NCBI RefSeq assembly: GCF_003867015.1
Contig: NZ_CP032548.1
Coordinates: 3,229,001-3,293,000, forward strand
Length of the DNA stretch: 64,000 nucleotides
DNA from: Tenacibaculum singaporense
Lineage (GTDB): Bacteria; Bacteroidota; Bacteroidia; Flavobacteriales; Flavobacteriaceae
Direction of reading: 5' to 3'
Position numbers and translations under genes: made by a program. The stretch's first letter is position 1, and the number at the start of each line of letters is the position of its first letter. Positions 35,518 through 44,772 of this stretch are shown piece by piece. The notes under the pieces are model-generated. The model saw only the letters and a program-made list of their open reading frames with translations, ran no database searches and was not told where the DNA came from.

Positions 35518-35551
35518 GTCAATAATAATTTGATACAACTCCATTAATTCT

Positions 35552-36478
35552 ATGAAAAAAACCTTTTTAATAACTACTCTTTTCTCTTTACTATTTGCTT
35601 GCAGTAGCGAAACTAAAATTGATTTACCAGAAAATCCAGAACCTCCTTTAGATAACTTAGAAGTCTACACCTTACCCGTAGTCGTACACATAATACATGG
35701 CGGAGAAAGTATAGGCGAAGGCTTTAACCTAGCTACCGAACGTATTAAAGAACAAATTCAATCTTTAAATCACGACTTTAGAAGAGTAGCAGGCACTTTA
35801 GGAGAAAACAATTCCCCACTTAGTAGTGACTCATTTATTCAATTTAAACTTGCAGAAATAGATCCTAACGGAAACCCAACTAACGGAATTAACCGTATTA
35901 ATTATTACGACAACACTTCCGTAAGAGGTGATAAAGACAGATTTGATTGGCTTCCTGAGTTTGAATATTGGAACCCTAATAAATATATCAACATATGGGT
36001 ATATGGCGGGTATGCCCCTAATACATTTGCTGGCGCAGCTTCTTTTCCTACTACTAACTTACCTGGAATAAAAGATGAGTTAAAAACCATAGGTGATGGT
36101 ATTTTAATTAATGTTCATCACTTTGGAAAATCCGATGTTTCTGGAGGTCTCAATCTTGGTAAAACATTAACCCACGAAATGGGACATTTCTTAGGTTTAT
36201 TACATATTTGGGGAGCTGCTCTTGAAGGAAAACCTTGTTCTGACCATGACGATTTTATTGAAGACACACCACCTGTAAGTAGTTCTATTGATGGTTGTGA
36301 TGGGACAATTCCTAAAGCCTGTGACGGACAACCTGCTCCTGTAAACAACTATATGAATCTTACTGATGATAGATGTATGAATGTATTTACCAAAGGACAA
36401 ATTAAACGAATGAGATATGTACTTGAACATGCAGAAAGAAGAAAAACACTAATTACCTCTGATGTGATTAGCAGATAA
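35552..36478 (+). CDS. M43 (pappalysin/cytophagalysin) zinc metalloprotease, lipoprotein
   Basis: 308 aa. Lipoprotein signal (FLITTLFSLLFAC, Cys17), short linker, then a metzincin domain starting LPVVVHIIHGGESIGEG and FRRVAGTLGENN. Zinc site HEMGHFLGLLH (H208, E209, H212, H218) in the extended HExxHxxGxxH form; downstream Cys residues (KPCSDHDDFIEDTPP, DGCDGTIPKACDG) and the Met-turn VNNYMNLTDDRCMNVFT are all diagnostic of MEROPS M43B. It is a surface-exposed protease. An ECF-type promoter precedes it and an ECF sigma gene follows 140 nt later. Confidence 0.93.
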   Translation: MKKTFLITTLFSLLFACSSETKIDLPENPEPPLDNLEVYTLPVVVHIIHGGESIGEGFNLATERIKEQIQSLNHDFRRVAGTLGENNSPLSSDSFIQFKLAEIDPNGNPTNGINRINYYDNTSVRGDKDRFDWLPEFEYWNPNKYINIWVYGGYAPNTFAGAASFPTTNLPGIKDELKTIGDGILINVHHFGKSDVSGGLNLGKTLTHEMGHFLGLLHIWGAALEGKPCSDHDDFIEDTPPVSSSIDGCDGTIPKACDGQPAPVNNYMNLTDDRCMNVFTKGQIKRMRYVLEHAERRKTLITSDVISR

Positions 36479-36507
36479 CCCATAAAATAGTATTTTCTAT
36501 TACCTCA

Positions 36508-36538
36508 TTGTCAAACTTCATCCTTACAATTAATTTTG
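36508..36538 (+). promoter_or_regulatory. Promoter of the ECF sigma gene (TTG-N20-TAATTTTG)
   Basis: TTG (36508-36510) and TAATTTTG (36531-36538) at the same 20-nt spacing as the hut promoter. The TTG is also the longest-ORF start of the sigma gene, so that start cannot be real; transcription would begin near 36543. Confidence 0.65.
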
Positions 36539-36618
36539 TAAGGTTTTTATTTTCAAAAAAAATTAAACTTTCTTGTAATAATTTTACTTTTCAGAATACC
36601 TATCAAGAAAACCAAATT

Positions 36619-37101
36619 TTGAGTAACGATTTTTATATAACATCCATTTTACCACATGCTGGTATTATTATTAAAATATGTAGAGCTTATACGGACTCTC
36701 AGGAAGACTTTGAAGACTTTTATCAAGAAGCTTGTTTACAAATATGGAAAAGCAGAGATGCTTTCCAAAACAAATCGAAATGGTCTACTTGGATATACAG
36801 AATTACGCTAAATGTTTGTTTAACCTTAGCGAAGAGAAATGCTAAAAAAGAATATTCTTTAGAGAAAACTCCCAATTTATCGGAGGATAATAAAGCTTTT
36901 CAAAACGAAGATTTAAACTTGTTATATGATGCTATTAAAAAATTATCTGAAGTCGACAGAGCGATAATTTTACTGCATTTAGAAGAAAATCCTTACAAAG
37001 AAATTGCTGCAATTATTGGAACTAGCGCTAACAATATTGCAGTACGTATTAACAGAATTAAAAAACAATTAAAAATAATATTAGATGGAAAAATCAATTG
37101 A
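36619..37101 (+). CDS. ECF-type RNA polymerase sigma factor
   Basis: 160 aa from a TTG start at 36619 (LSNDFYITSILPHAGIIIKICRAYT). Region 2: YTDSQEDFEDFYQEACLQIWKSRDAFQNKSKWSTWIYRITLNVCL (core binding and -10 recognition); region 4: LYDAIKKLSEVDRAIILLHLEENPYKEIAAIIGTSANNIAVRINRIKKQL (HTH). The open frame extends to 36508 but the promoter lies within that extension, so the short form is chosen; ATG is absent between promoter and region 2. It overlaps the next gene by 17 nt, and that gene is its likely membrane partner. Confidence 0.88.
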   Translation: MSNDFYITSILPHAGIIIKICRAYTDSQEDFEDFYQEACLQIWKSRDAFQNKSKWSTWIYRITLNVCLTLAKRNAKKEYSLEKTPNLSEDNKAFQNEDLNLLYDAIKKLSEVDRAIILLHLEENPYKEIAAIIGTSANNIAVRINRIKKQLKIILDGKIN

Positions 37102-37705
37102 AAAAAGATGGAATGAAGCTTTTCTTGACGAACAATCATTAATAGCTCCAAAAATTAACGATATATACAACCAGAAATCTAAATCGGTTATTAATAAAAT
37201 TAGAAGAACCTACGAGTTTGACAATAAAGGATTGCTTCCTATGGCAGGAATTGTAGTTATCGGTGGGATTCTTTTATCTGAAACTATTATTGGTGCATAC
37301 GGTGCTTTTTTAATCCTAAGCTTGTACTTCTTTAATACAAGATTATTAAAAAGATTTAAGACTATTGATGTTAAATCTGACAACTTAACATATTTAAAGA
37401 ACTACAGAAGTGTAATTAACTCGGTATCTAAAGCCACAAAAAAGTTATTTGTTTTTGCAATTCCACTAGCTATTCTATCAATTTTTGCTCTGGCTTACGG
37501 TGTGAAAGAGAAAAGTTTTTTATCTAACTATATTTCTAGTGACTCTTCATTCTTAGACATTATAGGAGTTGGACTCATCGTAGCAATTGTGACTGGAGTT
37601 ATTGGTTTCGTGGTATACAACATCTCTACTCGAATTTTATATCACAGTCTTATATCAAAACTAGACGATATTATTAAAGAAATGGAAGAATTAAAAACTT
37701 CTTAA
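37085..37705 (+). CDS. Membrane protein, probable anti-sigma-type partner
   Basis: 206 aa. Soluble N-terminal ~50 residues (MEKSIEKRWNEAFLDEQ...), a pair of helices (LPMAGIVVIGGILLSETIIGAYGAFLILSLYFF), a basic linker, a third helix (LFVFAIPLAILSIFALAYGV), a fourth (FLDIIGVGLIVAIVTGVIGFVVY) and a C-terminal charged helix. No catalytic motif. The 17-nt overlap with the ECF sigma gene and the cytoplasmic N-terminus are typical of flavobacterial sigma/anti-sigma pairs, but the sequence is not a zinc-binding anti-sigma, so the role is inferred from position. Confidence 0.7.
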   Translation: MEKSIEKRWNEAFLDEQSLIAPKINDIYNQKSKSVINKIRRTYEFDNKGLLPMAGIVVIGGILLSETIIGAYGAFLILSLYFFNTRLLKRFKTIDVKSDNLTYLKNYRSVINSVSKATKKLFVFAIPLAILSIFALAYGVKEKSFLSNYISSDSSFLDIIGVGLIVAIVTGVIGFVVYNISTRILYHSLISKLDDIIKEMEELKTS

Positions 37706-37714
37706 TTAATCATA

Positions 37715-37744
37715 AATCAGAATTGTTCTTTTATAATTCTGGTT
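37715..37744. terminator. Bidirectional terminator between convergent genes
   Basis: AATCAGAATT / AATTCTGGTT (one G-U pair on the plus strand) followed by TATTTTTTT on the plus strand. It ends the sigma operon; on the other strand it abuts the stop of the J-domain-like gene. Confidence 0.65.
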
Positions 37745-38460
37745 TATTTTTTTGTTCTGGTTCGTTTACGAAGTTTAAAAATTCTATCGTCATAATAGAC
37801 TTTTAGTTCCTCAACAAATGACATAGGATTTTTGTATGTTGTTAAAACTTTATAAGTATAACTATCTAACAAATTGGTTAATTGCTTTTCTAAACGTTCT
37901 ACCTCATTTGTTAAATATCTAGTATTACTAGTTGTTTTTTTTACTAATGTTATATCTTTATTAAAACTCAACGCTGTATTACCTCCAAAAATATGAGCAT
38001 GAAAAGCCTCTAACTCTTCCAAGCTTCCGTTTTGATATATTTCAATCAGCTTTGTTGTTGTTTCTAATGCTTTTTGTTGCTCATTTTCTTGCATCGAAAA
38101 TTTATCAGGATGCACATACAACATTGCTTCTTTATATAATCTCTTCTTCTCTTTCTGATTGGCTTTCTCTACTTCTTCTTTTTTCGAAACAGGTACAATA
38201 CCTGTAGGTTCTTTGTAATTTTTACCTTTTCGCTTTTGTGCTAACCTTTTTTCCTTTTTAGCTTTCTTTTGTGCTTTATATAAAATTGTTAACTCTCGTT
38301 CTTCTATTAACAAATCAGCAATTGAATTTCGTAACGATTGTTCAAAAGGAAACAGCTTGGTTTTAATTGCTTCAATCTTACCTTTTAACGCTTTGATTTT
38401 CTCTTCTAAGTTTAAAATAGCGTCTGAATTAGCATCAATAGGAAAATGGTCCTCGTTCAT
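37744..38460 (-). CDS. Coiled-coil protein with J-domain-like HPD segment
   Basis: 238 aa, cytoplasmic. N-terminal half is coiled coil (LNLEEKIKALKGKIEAIKTKLF ...) with a very basic stretch (KKAKKEKRLAQKRKGK). Residues ~100-145 resemble helices II-III of a J-domain: KKRLYKEAMLYVHPDKFSM, with HPD at 117-119, then QQKALETTTKLIEIYQNG. A J-domain would stimulate DnaK/Hsp70 ATPase, but helix I and the linker are not standard. It is 6 nt downstream of recQ and co-transcribed with it. Confidence 0.65.
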   Translation of the reverse strand: MNEDHFPIDANSDAILNLEEKIKALKGKIEAIKTKLFPFEQSLRNSIADLLIEERELTILYKAQKKAKKEKRLAQKRKGKNYKEPTGIVPVSKKEEVEKANQKEKKRLYKEAMLYVHPDKFSMQENEQQKALETTTKLIEIYQNGSLEELEAFHAHIFGGNTALSFNKDITLVKKTTSNTRYLTNEVERLEKQLTNLLDSYTYKVLTTYKNPMSFVEELKVYYDDRIFKLRKRTRTKK

Positions 38461-38466
38461 AATACA

Positions 38467-40572
38467 CTATCCTTTCCTTCGTAAAATGGTCAATCCTACT
38501 CGTATTTTTTCATATGGAACTTGTTCTCCTAAAAATTCAAAATAAGGTTTTAAAGCTGTCTCATTTTTCAATACTTTTTTGGCATTTGCTACCAAAGCTA
38601 ATGTATCTGCCTCTATAAACTCATCCAAACTCACATCTTTTCCCTCTAGGTATAACTTAGATAAATGAGAAAAAATAGTGGTAGGTTTTAATCCACGATT
38701 CTCTGCTATTCCTTCAACCGTAAATCCTTCTTTATATAACTTAAACGTTTCTAAAGTGGTATCTTTTTTAGTTTTCTTCTTTTCGTTTAAAAAAGTTTTG
38801 ATCTCTTCCATAAACTCAGCACCATACACTTCCAATTTTCGCTGTCCCACTCCACTTATTGCTAGAAATTCTTCGTCAGATTGTGGTCGTTCATTTTCTA
38901 TTTCTTTAAGTGTAGCATCATTAAAAACTAAATAGGCGGCTATATCTTCTTCTTGGGCAATGCGATAACGTAGTTTTCGCAAACGCTCAAATAACGTATC
39001 CTTAACTGCTTTTTTCTTTTTCTCTTTTGTTACCGTTTTTACTTCTTTTGTAAACGCTACTGGAGTTGTTAATTGTACTTTTTCACCTTCAAAAAGCACT
39101 TTATTTGAGAACTCTGTAAGTTGCAAACTATTATGTAAATGAAAAGCTATTTGACAATATCCTTGATTAGTTAACTGAATTAAATAATGTTGCCAATCTC
39201 TCCAAGAAATATCGTTACCAACACCGTAGGTTTTTAGCTTATCATAGTTTCTATCTAAAACCGTGGCATTTTTTGCTCCTCTAAGTACATCGATAACAGT
39301 TCCCATAGCTTCTTTTCCTTGTAATCGGTAAATAGCTGAGAGTCCTTTTTGCGCAATAACTGTTCCATCAAAAAATTGTGGTGGATTCTTACATACATCA
39401 CAATTCCCACAGTTTTCTTCAATCAGTTCTCCAAAATAACTGAGTAATATTTTTCTTCGGCAAACGGTGGCTTCAGCAAATTGCTTCATACGTTCTAATT
39501 TTGCCTCTTGAACTTCCTTATTTCCGGTATTCTCTATAAACTGACGTAGTTGAATAACATCTGCATAACTATGAAATAATAAAGCCTTTGCAGGTAATCC
39601 ATCACGACCAGAACGTCCAATTTCTTGATAATAGCCTTCAATGTTTTTAGGCATGTTATAGTGTATTACCCAACGAACGTTCGATTTGTCAATTCCCATT
39701 CCAAATGCAATAGTCGCGCAAATTACTTCACAATCATCTTTAATAAAAGCCTCTTGAGTTTTAGCTCTTTCTTCAAAAGATAATCCTGCGTGATATGCCT
39801 TTGCATCAATATTGTTTTGTTGCAGTTTACTAGCTAATTGTTCTGTAGCTTTTCTACTCAAACAATAAATAATTCCTGCTTCATTAGGTCTTCTTTGAAT
39901 AAACTTAATAATTTGTTGTACTCTATCATTTGCAGGACGTACTTCTAAAGCAATATTTTCTCTGTTAAAAGAACTTATAAATTGTGTAGCATTAGGTACA
40001 GCTAACTGTTCTAAAATATCTTGTTGCGTAGCTTTATCTGCAGTTGCTGTTAATGCTACAATCGGAATTTCAGGTAATGACTTTTTTAAAAATGCTAATT
40101 GCTTGTAGGAAGGACGAAAATCGTGCCCCCAAGCAGAAATACAGTGCGCCTCATCAACAGCAATACAACTTATATAAGATTGATTTAACACATTTTGGAG
40201 TAATGATAAACTTTCTGGTGCGACGTACAATAATTTTATACTTTTTGAAGCTATCGCATCAAATACTTGTTGCTGCTCTTCTGTAGATTGACTACTGTTA
40301 AAAAAAGTAGCAGAAATTCCATTTGCTCTCAAGCTATCTACTTGATCTTTCATCAAAGCTATTAATGGAGAAATCACCAACGTAACACCTTCAAAAAACA
40401 AGGCTGGTAATTGATAACAAATAGACTTTCCTCCTCCTGTTGGCATAATAACCAACGTATCTTTTTTTGCTAAAATATTTTCGATAATAGCTTGTTGCTC
40501 TAAACGAAAACTATCATATCCAAAATTTACCTTTAATTTTTCTAACAATTCTTGTTCTGTAATCTGCATCAT
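38467..40572 (-). CDS. recQ: ATP-dependent DNA helicase RecQ
   Basis: 701 aa superfamily-2 3'-5' helicase for recombination and fork repair. Motifs in order: MPTGGGKSICYQ (Walker A, ~44-55), VDEAHCISAWGHDFRPSY (motif II and the aromatic-rich loop), ALTATAD (III), FNRENIALEV (IV), GIIYCLSRKATE, GRSGRDGLPA (VI), then the RecQ zinc-binding Cys set CRRKILLSYFGE...CGNCDVC, winged helix, HRDC domain (AISGVGQRKLEVYGAEF) and a C-terminal helix-turn-helix (LYKEGFTVEGIAENRGLKPTTIFSHL). The -7 box TATTTTTG ends 4 nt before the first ATG, suggesting a leaderless mRNA; a second ATG follows immediately. Confidence 0.95.
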   Translation of the reverse strand: MMQITEQELLEKLKVNFGYDSFRLEQQAIIENILAKKDTLVIMPTGGGKSICYQLPALFFEGVTLVISPLIALMKDQVDSLRANGISATFFNSSQSTEEQQQVFDAIASKSIKLLYVAPESLSLLQNVLNQSYISCIAVDEAHCISAWGHDFRPSYKQLAFLKKSLPEIPIVALTATADKATQQDILEQLAVPNATQFISSFNRENIALEVRPANDRVQQIIKFIQRRPNEAGIIYCLSRKATEQLASKLQQNNIDAKAYHAGLSFEERAKTQEAFIKDDCEVICATIAFGMGIDKSNVRWVIHYNMPKNIEGYYQEIGRSGRDGLPAKALLFHSYADVIQLRQFIENTGNKEVQEAKLERMKQFAEATVCRRKILLSYFGELIEENCGNCDVCKNPPQFFDGTVIAQKGLSAIYRLQGKEAMGTVIDVLRGAKNATVLDRNYDKLKTYGVGNDISWRDWQHYLIQLTNQGYCQIAFHLHNSLQLTEFSNKVLFEGEKVQLTTPVAFTKEVKTVTKEKKKKAVKDTLFERLRKLRYRIAQEEDIAAYLVFNDATLKEIENERPQSDEEFLAISGVGQRKLEVYGAEFMEEIKTFLNEKKKTKKDTTLETFKLYKEGFTVEGIAENRGLKPTTIFSHLSKLYLEGKDVSLDEFIEADTLALVANAKKVLKNETALKPYFEFLGEQVPYEKIRVGLTILRRKG

Positions 40573-40576
40573 TTGG

Positions 40577-40584
40577 CAAAAATA
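40577..40584 (-). promoter_or_regulatory. -7 promoter element (TATTTTTG) 4 nt before recQ ATG
   Basis: Exact TAnnTTTG on the minus strand; four bases (CCAA) separate it from the first of two consecutive ATGs. The S41 protease terminator lies just upstream, so recQ needs its own promoter and this fits. Confidence 0.55.
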
Positions 40585-40594
40585 GGAATAAAAA

Positions 40595-40620
40595 AAGCGC
40601 AGAGTTTAAACTCTGCGCTT
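40595..40620 (-). terminator. Intrinsic terminator of the S41 protease gene
   Basis: Perfect 26-bp palindrome (AAGCGCAGAGTTT and its complement) followed on the minus strand by TTTTT, 20 nt after the protease stop. Confidence 0.85.
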
Positions 40621-40640
40621 GATCTTTTTTTTAGTTCTTA

Positions 40641-43600
40641 TTACTTAATATCTTGTAACAACACCTCAACTGCTTTTTTTAACTGAGCATCTTCTCCTCT
40701 ATCTTTCCATCCTGGTGCATTTTTCACTAAGTAATCTGGTACTGCCGGTGCTTCGTTCTCCATATTTTTTCCTGATTTTTTCACATACCATGCTCTAAAA
40801 GGCATACGAATAAATCCGTTTTGTAAGCGTTTTCCTCCTGTAGAAATTACTGCTCCAAAAGTTGGTTGTCCTACTAATTTTCCTAAACCTAAGTTTTTAA
40901 ACGCATGTGAAAAAATTTCTGCGTTTGAATAACTATTTTCATTACATAAAGCTACCATTGGTTTTGTGTTTACTGATAAAATAGCACGTTCGTTAAACGG
41001 ATAATTTTTATTGAACTTTTTATGATTTTTTAAACTTTTTGCTGCTCCTCTCGGAACTGTATATGCATGTTGATCTACATTTAACACCGCCATTAATCGG
41101 TCAGTTGTCCAACCACCACCGTTGTAACGGACATCAATTACAATTCCTTTTTTACCATAACCACTAGCTTTTAGTTCACGTTCAAAACGCTCAAAACTTG
41201 GCATGTTCATTCCTTGAATATGAATATATCCTAATTGACCGTTAGAATATTCATCTACCAATTTCTTTCTAGAATTTACCCACTCTTCATATTGTAATCT
41301 TCTTAAGGATCTTTCTGGACGTAATACGACATCCTTACCGTTACCTAAACTCAACAAAATCTCCTTAGTTTGAGTATTCTTTAGTAAACTATAAAAATTC
41401 GTATTCTTTTTAATTTCTTGTCCGTTAACAGCAGTAATAATATCCCCCACTTTTAACTTACTGGTTGATTTATCTGCTACTGAATTTGGTAACACATAAG
41501 AAACCTTTACTCCTTTTTTAGTGTTCTCTACTTCTAAACCTAATACTCCAACTTTATCACTTGTATTTCTTGGAGCACTTCCTCGGTAGCCCATATGACT
41601 CGCATTTAACTGTCCTAACAACAAATTAAACATATAGGTATAATCTTCGTGAGTGGTTGCTGACAATACCCAAGGCTTGTACTTCTTTACTAAAGCATTC
41701 CAATTGTATCCGTGAAATTCTGGATCGTAAAAACCAGCTGTTAATGCACGAATTCCTTCTTCAAAAACTTGTTGATATACTTCCTCTCTATTAGTTGTAT
41801 AGGTAGCACTGTGTGGTAACTTCGTTACTTTATCTGATTTTGTGTTTAATTCAGCTAATTTTCCTCTAGAAGTGAAATAAATTTTTCCTTTGTTCTCAGT
41901 AAAGTTTCGTGCATTAGCAACTCCTTTTACTAACTTTGGCTTGCTACCGTCCCATTTAACTTTGTATGTACTTCTTTTTTCTGTAGCAGGGTTGGTTGCT
42001 GAAAAATAAATAAAATCACTATCTGCACTAAACACAGGACTATACTCATCATCTTGTAAAGAAGTAACCTGTACTAAACGATCGTAAATTTTATCTTCAT
42101 CTATTTTTACAACTACTTTTTTCTTCTTTTTCTTTCCTTTTTTTGCGTCTTTATCTTTAGAAGGTTCTTCTTTCTTCTCAGGATAATAAGCTCCTTCTTC
42201 GTGATCTAGTTTTGACTTTTCCCAATCAGATTTTTCCAACCAAACCATCCAAACATCGTAATTGATTCCGCTTCTATTTGATAAAAATGCTAACTTTTTT
42301 CCGTCAGCACTCCAAACTGGATTACGGTCACTTCTAGGATGCATCGATACATTCATTTTAGTAGAAGGTTTTTCTACAGATTGAATAAAAATTTCGCTAT
42401 CAAAATTTAAGTCTTCTTGAGAATAGGCTATGTATTTACTATCTGGACTCCACGAAACTCCTTCAGCAGCTGCCCAAGAATTAGAGTACTCTTTAGCATT
42501 TGTTATCTTTCCATTTTTAATATCAGCAATCATTAAAATTCCTCTTCCTATCTGGTAAGCTATCTTCTTTCCGTCAGGAGAAACTAAAGAATATTCAATA
42601 TCTTCTTTACTATTGGTTAGTTTAGAAACTTTTGTTTTTAAACTACGGTGTAACCCCACTAAAGTATCTGTAGAAACTGCACTGTACAATTGATAAACTC
42701 CATCTCTATCTGAAGAAAAAACAACTGTTTTATCGTCTAACCATTGTGGATTGATATCTCTATACGGATGCTTGCTTACATTGTTTGAGCGCTTCTTTTC
42801 TTTATTATTCTCCTTTACAAAGATTTCTCCATTAATTTCTAATGCTACGTTTTTTCCATTAGGTGAAACTGCATAATCACCAATGTCTCCTGAAACTGTT
42901 TTAGTTTCTTCTTCTTCAAAACGATTATCTGAAACAATATCTAAGTTAATTTTTTGAGTTTTTCCATTTTCTAACTTGAAAGTATCTGTCCCACTAGTAT
43001 AAACAATCGTTCCATTATTACTTACTGAAAATGTTTGTACACCGTCTTTTGTTCGATTTGTTAATTGAGTAGCTGTACCATTGGCAGTTCCATTTGCAGA
43101 AATTGCTTGTTTATAAATATTATAACGTCCACTTTTTGCGCCGATATAATATAAATTTCCTGCTGCATCCCAAACAGGAGAGTGGTCATTCTTGTTACTC
43201 GTCGTTATTTGATGATATTCATCTGTTTCAGTATTATAAACCCAAATATCACGCTGCGCAGAACCTGAGTAATCTTCACGAGCAATACGGCATGCTCCTT
43301 TGGTAAAAGCAATTAATTTTCCGTTAGGAGATACCGAAGCCATTTCACCATAAGCAGTTAATAATCGACGAGGCGTTTCTCCCTTTTCATTAACTACATA
43401 CATTTGTTTATCCCACTCCGGACCTCTTAATACACGACCAGTCGTAAAAACAATATCTCCTTCTTTTGTCCAATCTGTAGGAACATTGGCTGTAGGGTAG
43501 TATGTTAACTGTTTAGGAACTCCTCCTTTTATAGAAGTTACAAATACATTATCATTTCCTTTTCTATTTGATGAAAATGCAATCTCAGTTCCTTTTTCAT

Positions 43601-43808
43601 TCCAAACAGGGTTACTTTCGTAGCCTTTATGAATAGTCAACCTTTTTGTTTGCTGATTGTTAAAGTTATATAGCCAAATATCGCCATAATAACTAAATGC
43701 CATTTGAGAAGCATCAGGGCTAATCACAGGCTTACGAATTAGCGTATGTTGGGCAAATAAAAAATTACTTGCTATTAAAGCCACCCCTAAGAATATCTTT
43801 TTAGTCAT
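40641..43808 (-). CDS. Tricorn-like S41 protease with N-terminal beta propeller and PDZ
   Basis: 1055 aa exported protein (signal MTKKIFLGVALIASNFLFAQ). Residues ~25-540 are TolB/WD40-like propeller repeats (SPDASQMAFSY, WNEKGTEIAFSSNRKG, WSPDSKYIAYS, WSADGKKLAFLSNRSG), interrupted near 560 by a Lys-rich insertion (KDAKKGKKKKKK). Then the tricorn C1-like helix region, a PDZ domain (GVLGLEVENTKKGVKVSYVLPNSVADKS ... VNGQEI) and an S41 catalytic domain with GIVIDVRYNGGGWTTD and the nucleophile region NENSYSNAEIFSHAF. It probably degrades oligopeptides in the periplasm. Monocistronic. Confidence 0.92.
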   Translation of the reverse strand: MTKKIFLGVALIASNFLFAQHTLIRKPVISPDASQMAFSYYGDIWLYNFNNQQTKRLTIHKGYESNPVWNEKGTEIAFSSNRKGNDNVFVTSIKGGVPKQLTYYPTANVPTDWTKEGDIVFTTGRVLRGPEWDKQMYVVNEKGETPRRLLTAYGEMASVSPNGKLIAFTKGACRIAREDYSGSAQRDIWVYNTETDEYHQITTSNKNDHSPVWDAAGNLYYIGAKSGRYNIYKQAISANGTANGTATQLTNRTKDGVQTFSVSNNGTIVYTSGTDTFKLENGKTQKINLDIVSDNRFEEEETKTVSGDIGDYAVSPNGKNVALEINGEIFVKENNKEKKRSNNVSKHPYRDINPQWLDDKTVVFSSDRDGVYQLYSAVSTDTLVGLHRSLKTKVSKLTNSKEDIEYSLVSPDGKKIAYQIGRGILMIADIKNGKITNAKEYSNSWAAAEGVSWSPDSKYIAYSQEDLNFDSEIFIQSVEKPSTKMNVSMHPRSDRNPVWSADGKKLAFLSNRSGINYDVWMVWLEKSDWEKSKLDHEEGAYYPEKKEEPSKDKDAKKGKKKKKKVVVKIDEDKIYDRLVQVTSLQDDEYSPVFSADSDFIYFSATNPATEKRSTYKVKWDGSKPKLVKGVANARNFTENKGKIYFTSRGKLAELNTKSDKVTKLPHSATYTTNREEVYQQVFEEGIRALTAGFYDPEFHGYNWNALVKKYKPWVLSATTHEDYTYMFNLLLGQLNASHMGYRGSAPRNTSDKVGVLGLEVENTKKGVKVSYVLPNSVADKSTSKLKVGDIITAVNGQEIKKNTNFYSLLKNTQTKEILLSLGNGKDVVLRPERSLRRLQYEEWVNSRKKLVDEYSNGQLGYIHIQGMNMPSFERFERELKASGYGKKGIVIDVRYNGGGWTTDRLMAVLNVDQHAYTVPRGAAKSLKNHKKFNKNYPFNERAILSVNTKPMVALCNENSYSNAEIFSHAFKNLGLGKLVGQPTFGAVISTGGKRLQNGFIRMPFRAWYVKKSGKNMENEAPAVPDYLVKNAPGWKDRGEDAQLKKAVEVLLQDIK

Positions 43809-43874
43809 GTTATTTGATTTTAAACCACCAAATTACTTCATTACGACTAAAACTCTCATAAAATTAGGAATATA

Positions 43875-44645
43875 TTAACAGTTCTTAACAGTTTTCACAA
43901 AATCACCAATTCCTTCAACTCCCTTTTTTTCTAATTCTTTAATAAAAGCTGATCCAATAATTGCTCCGTTTGCATACTCACAGGCAGTAGAGAATGTTTT
44001 ATGATCTGAAATACCAAAACCTACAATTAACTTACTTTTTAAATTCATAGCTTGAATTCTTTTAAAGTAATTTATTTGTGCTGATGAAACTTCACCTTTG
44101 ACCCCTGTAATAGACGCCGAAGCAACAACATAAATAAAAGCATTGGTTAAAGAATCTATCTTACGAATACGTTCTTCGGAAGTATGTGGAGTGATTAAAA
44201 ATACGTTTGTGATTCCGTATTTTTCAAACAACTGCTGATAGTGATTTTCATATTCAACCATCGGTAAGTCTGGAATAATTACCGTATCAATGCCACAGTC
44301 CTTTACTTTTTGACAGAATTTATCTTCTCCATATCTAATAATCTGATTCAAGTATCCCATCACTACTAATGGAGTTTTATTCGTATCTTTTATAGAAGAT
44401 AACTGTTCAAAAACCACATCGAGATTCATACCGTTTCTCAGCGCTACATCACTACTATGCTGAATAGTCGGTCCATCCGCTAACGGATCAGAATACGGTA
44501 AACCTACCTCTATAAAATCTACTCCGTTACTACTTAACTCAGCAATAACTTTTGTGGTATCTTCTAATTTTGGAAAGCCTGCTGTAAAGAAAATTGACAG
44601 TAAATTGTTTTCTTTTTGTTTGAATATATGTTGAATTGAGTTCAT
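43875..44645 (-). CDS. trpA: Tryptophan synthase alpha subunit
   Basis: Cleaves indole-3-glycerol phosphate to indole, which is channelled to TrpB. 256 aa. Catalytic E46 in GVDFIEVGLPYSDPLADGP and D57 are present, with IIPDLPMVEYE (loop 2 region) and ASITGVKGEVSS plus VGFGISDH for phosphate binding. Last gene of the trp operon, separated from trpB by a ~127-nt spacer that holds a palindromic repeat. Confidence 0.95.
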   Translation of the reverse strand: MNSIQHIFKQKENNLLSIFFTAGFPKLEDTTKVIAELSSNGVDFIEVGLPYSDPLADGPTIQHSSDVALRNGMNLDVVFEQLSSIKDTNKTPLVVMGYLNQIIRYGEDKFCQKVKDCGIDTVIIPDLPMVEYENHYQQLFEKYGITNVFLITPHTSEERIRKIDSLTNAFIYVVASASITGVKGEVSSAQINYFKRIQAMNLKSKLIVGFGISDHKTFSTACEYANGAIIGSAFIKELEKKGVEGIGDFVKTVKNC

Positions 44646-44658
44646 TTTCTATGGTTTT

Positions 44659-44760
44659 GTCAGTTCGAGTTATTTTCGACTTTAGGAGAAAATCGTATCG
44701 AGAACTTATTACATCTCGATACAAATTTGTTCGTTCCTCACAAATTCACTCGATGAGACA
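44659..44760. repeat. Dispersed palindromic repeat type 1, copy in trpB-trpA spacer
   Basis: About 102 bp with terminal inverted repeats (GTCAGTTCGAGT ... CACTCGATGAGACA) and an internal hairpin (TATCGAGA ... TCTCGATA). Very similar to the copy at 46655-46754. It fills most of the trpB-trpA spacer. Confidence 0.8.
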
Positions 44761-44772
44761 TTCTTTTAACTA

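Noticed and set aside
36508-36618. N-terminal extension of the sigma factor from TTG 36508
   Set aside because: A full promoter lies inside the extension and the sequence is not sigma-like.
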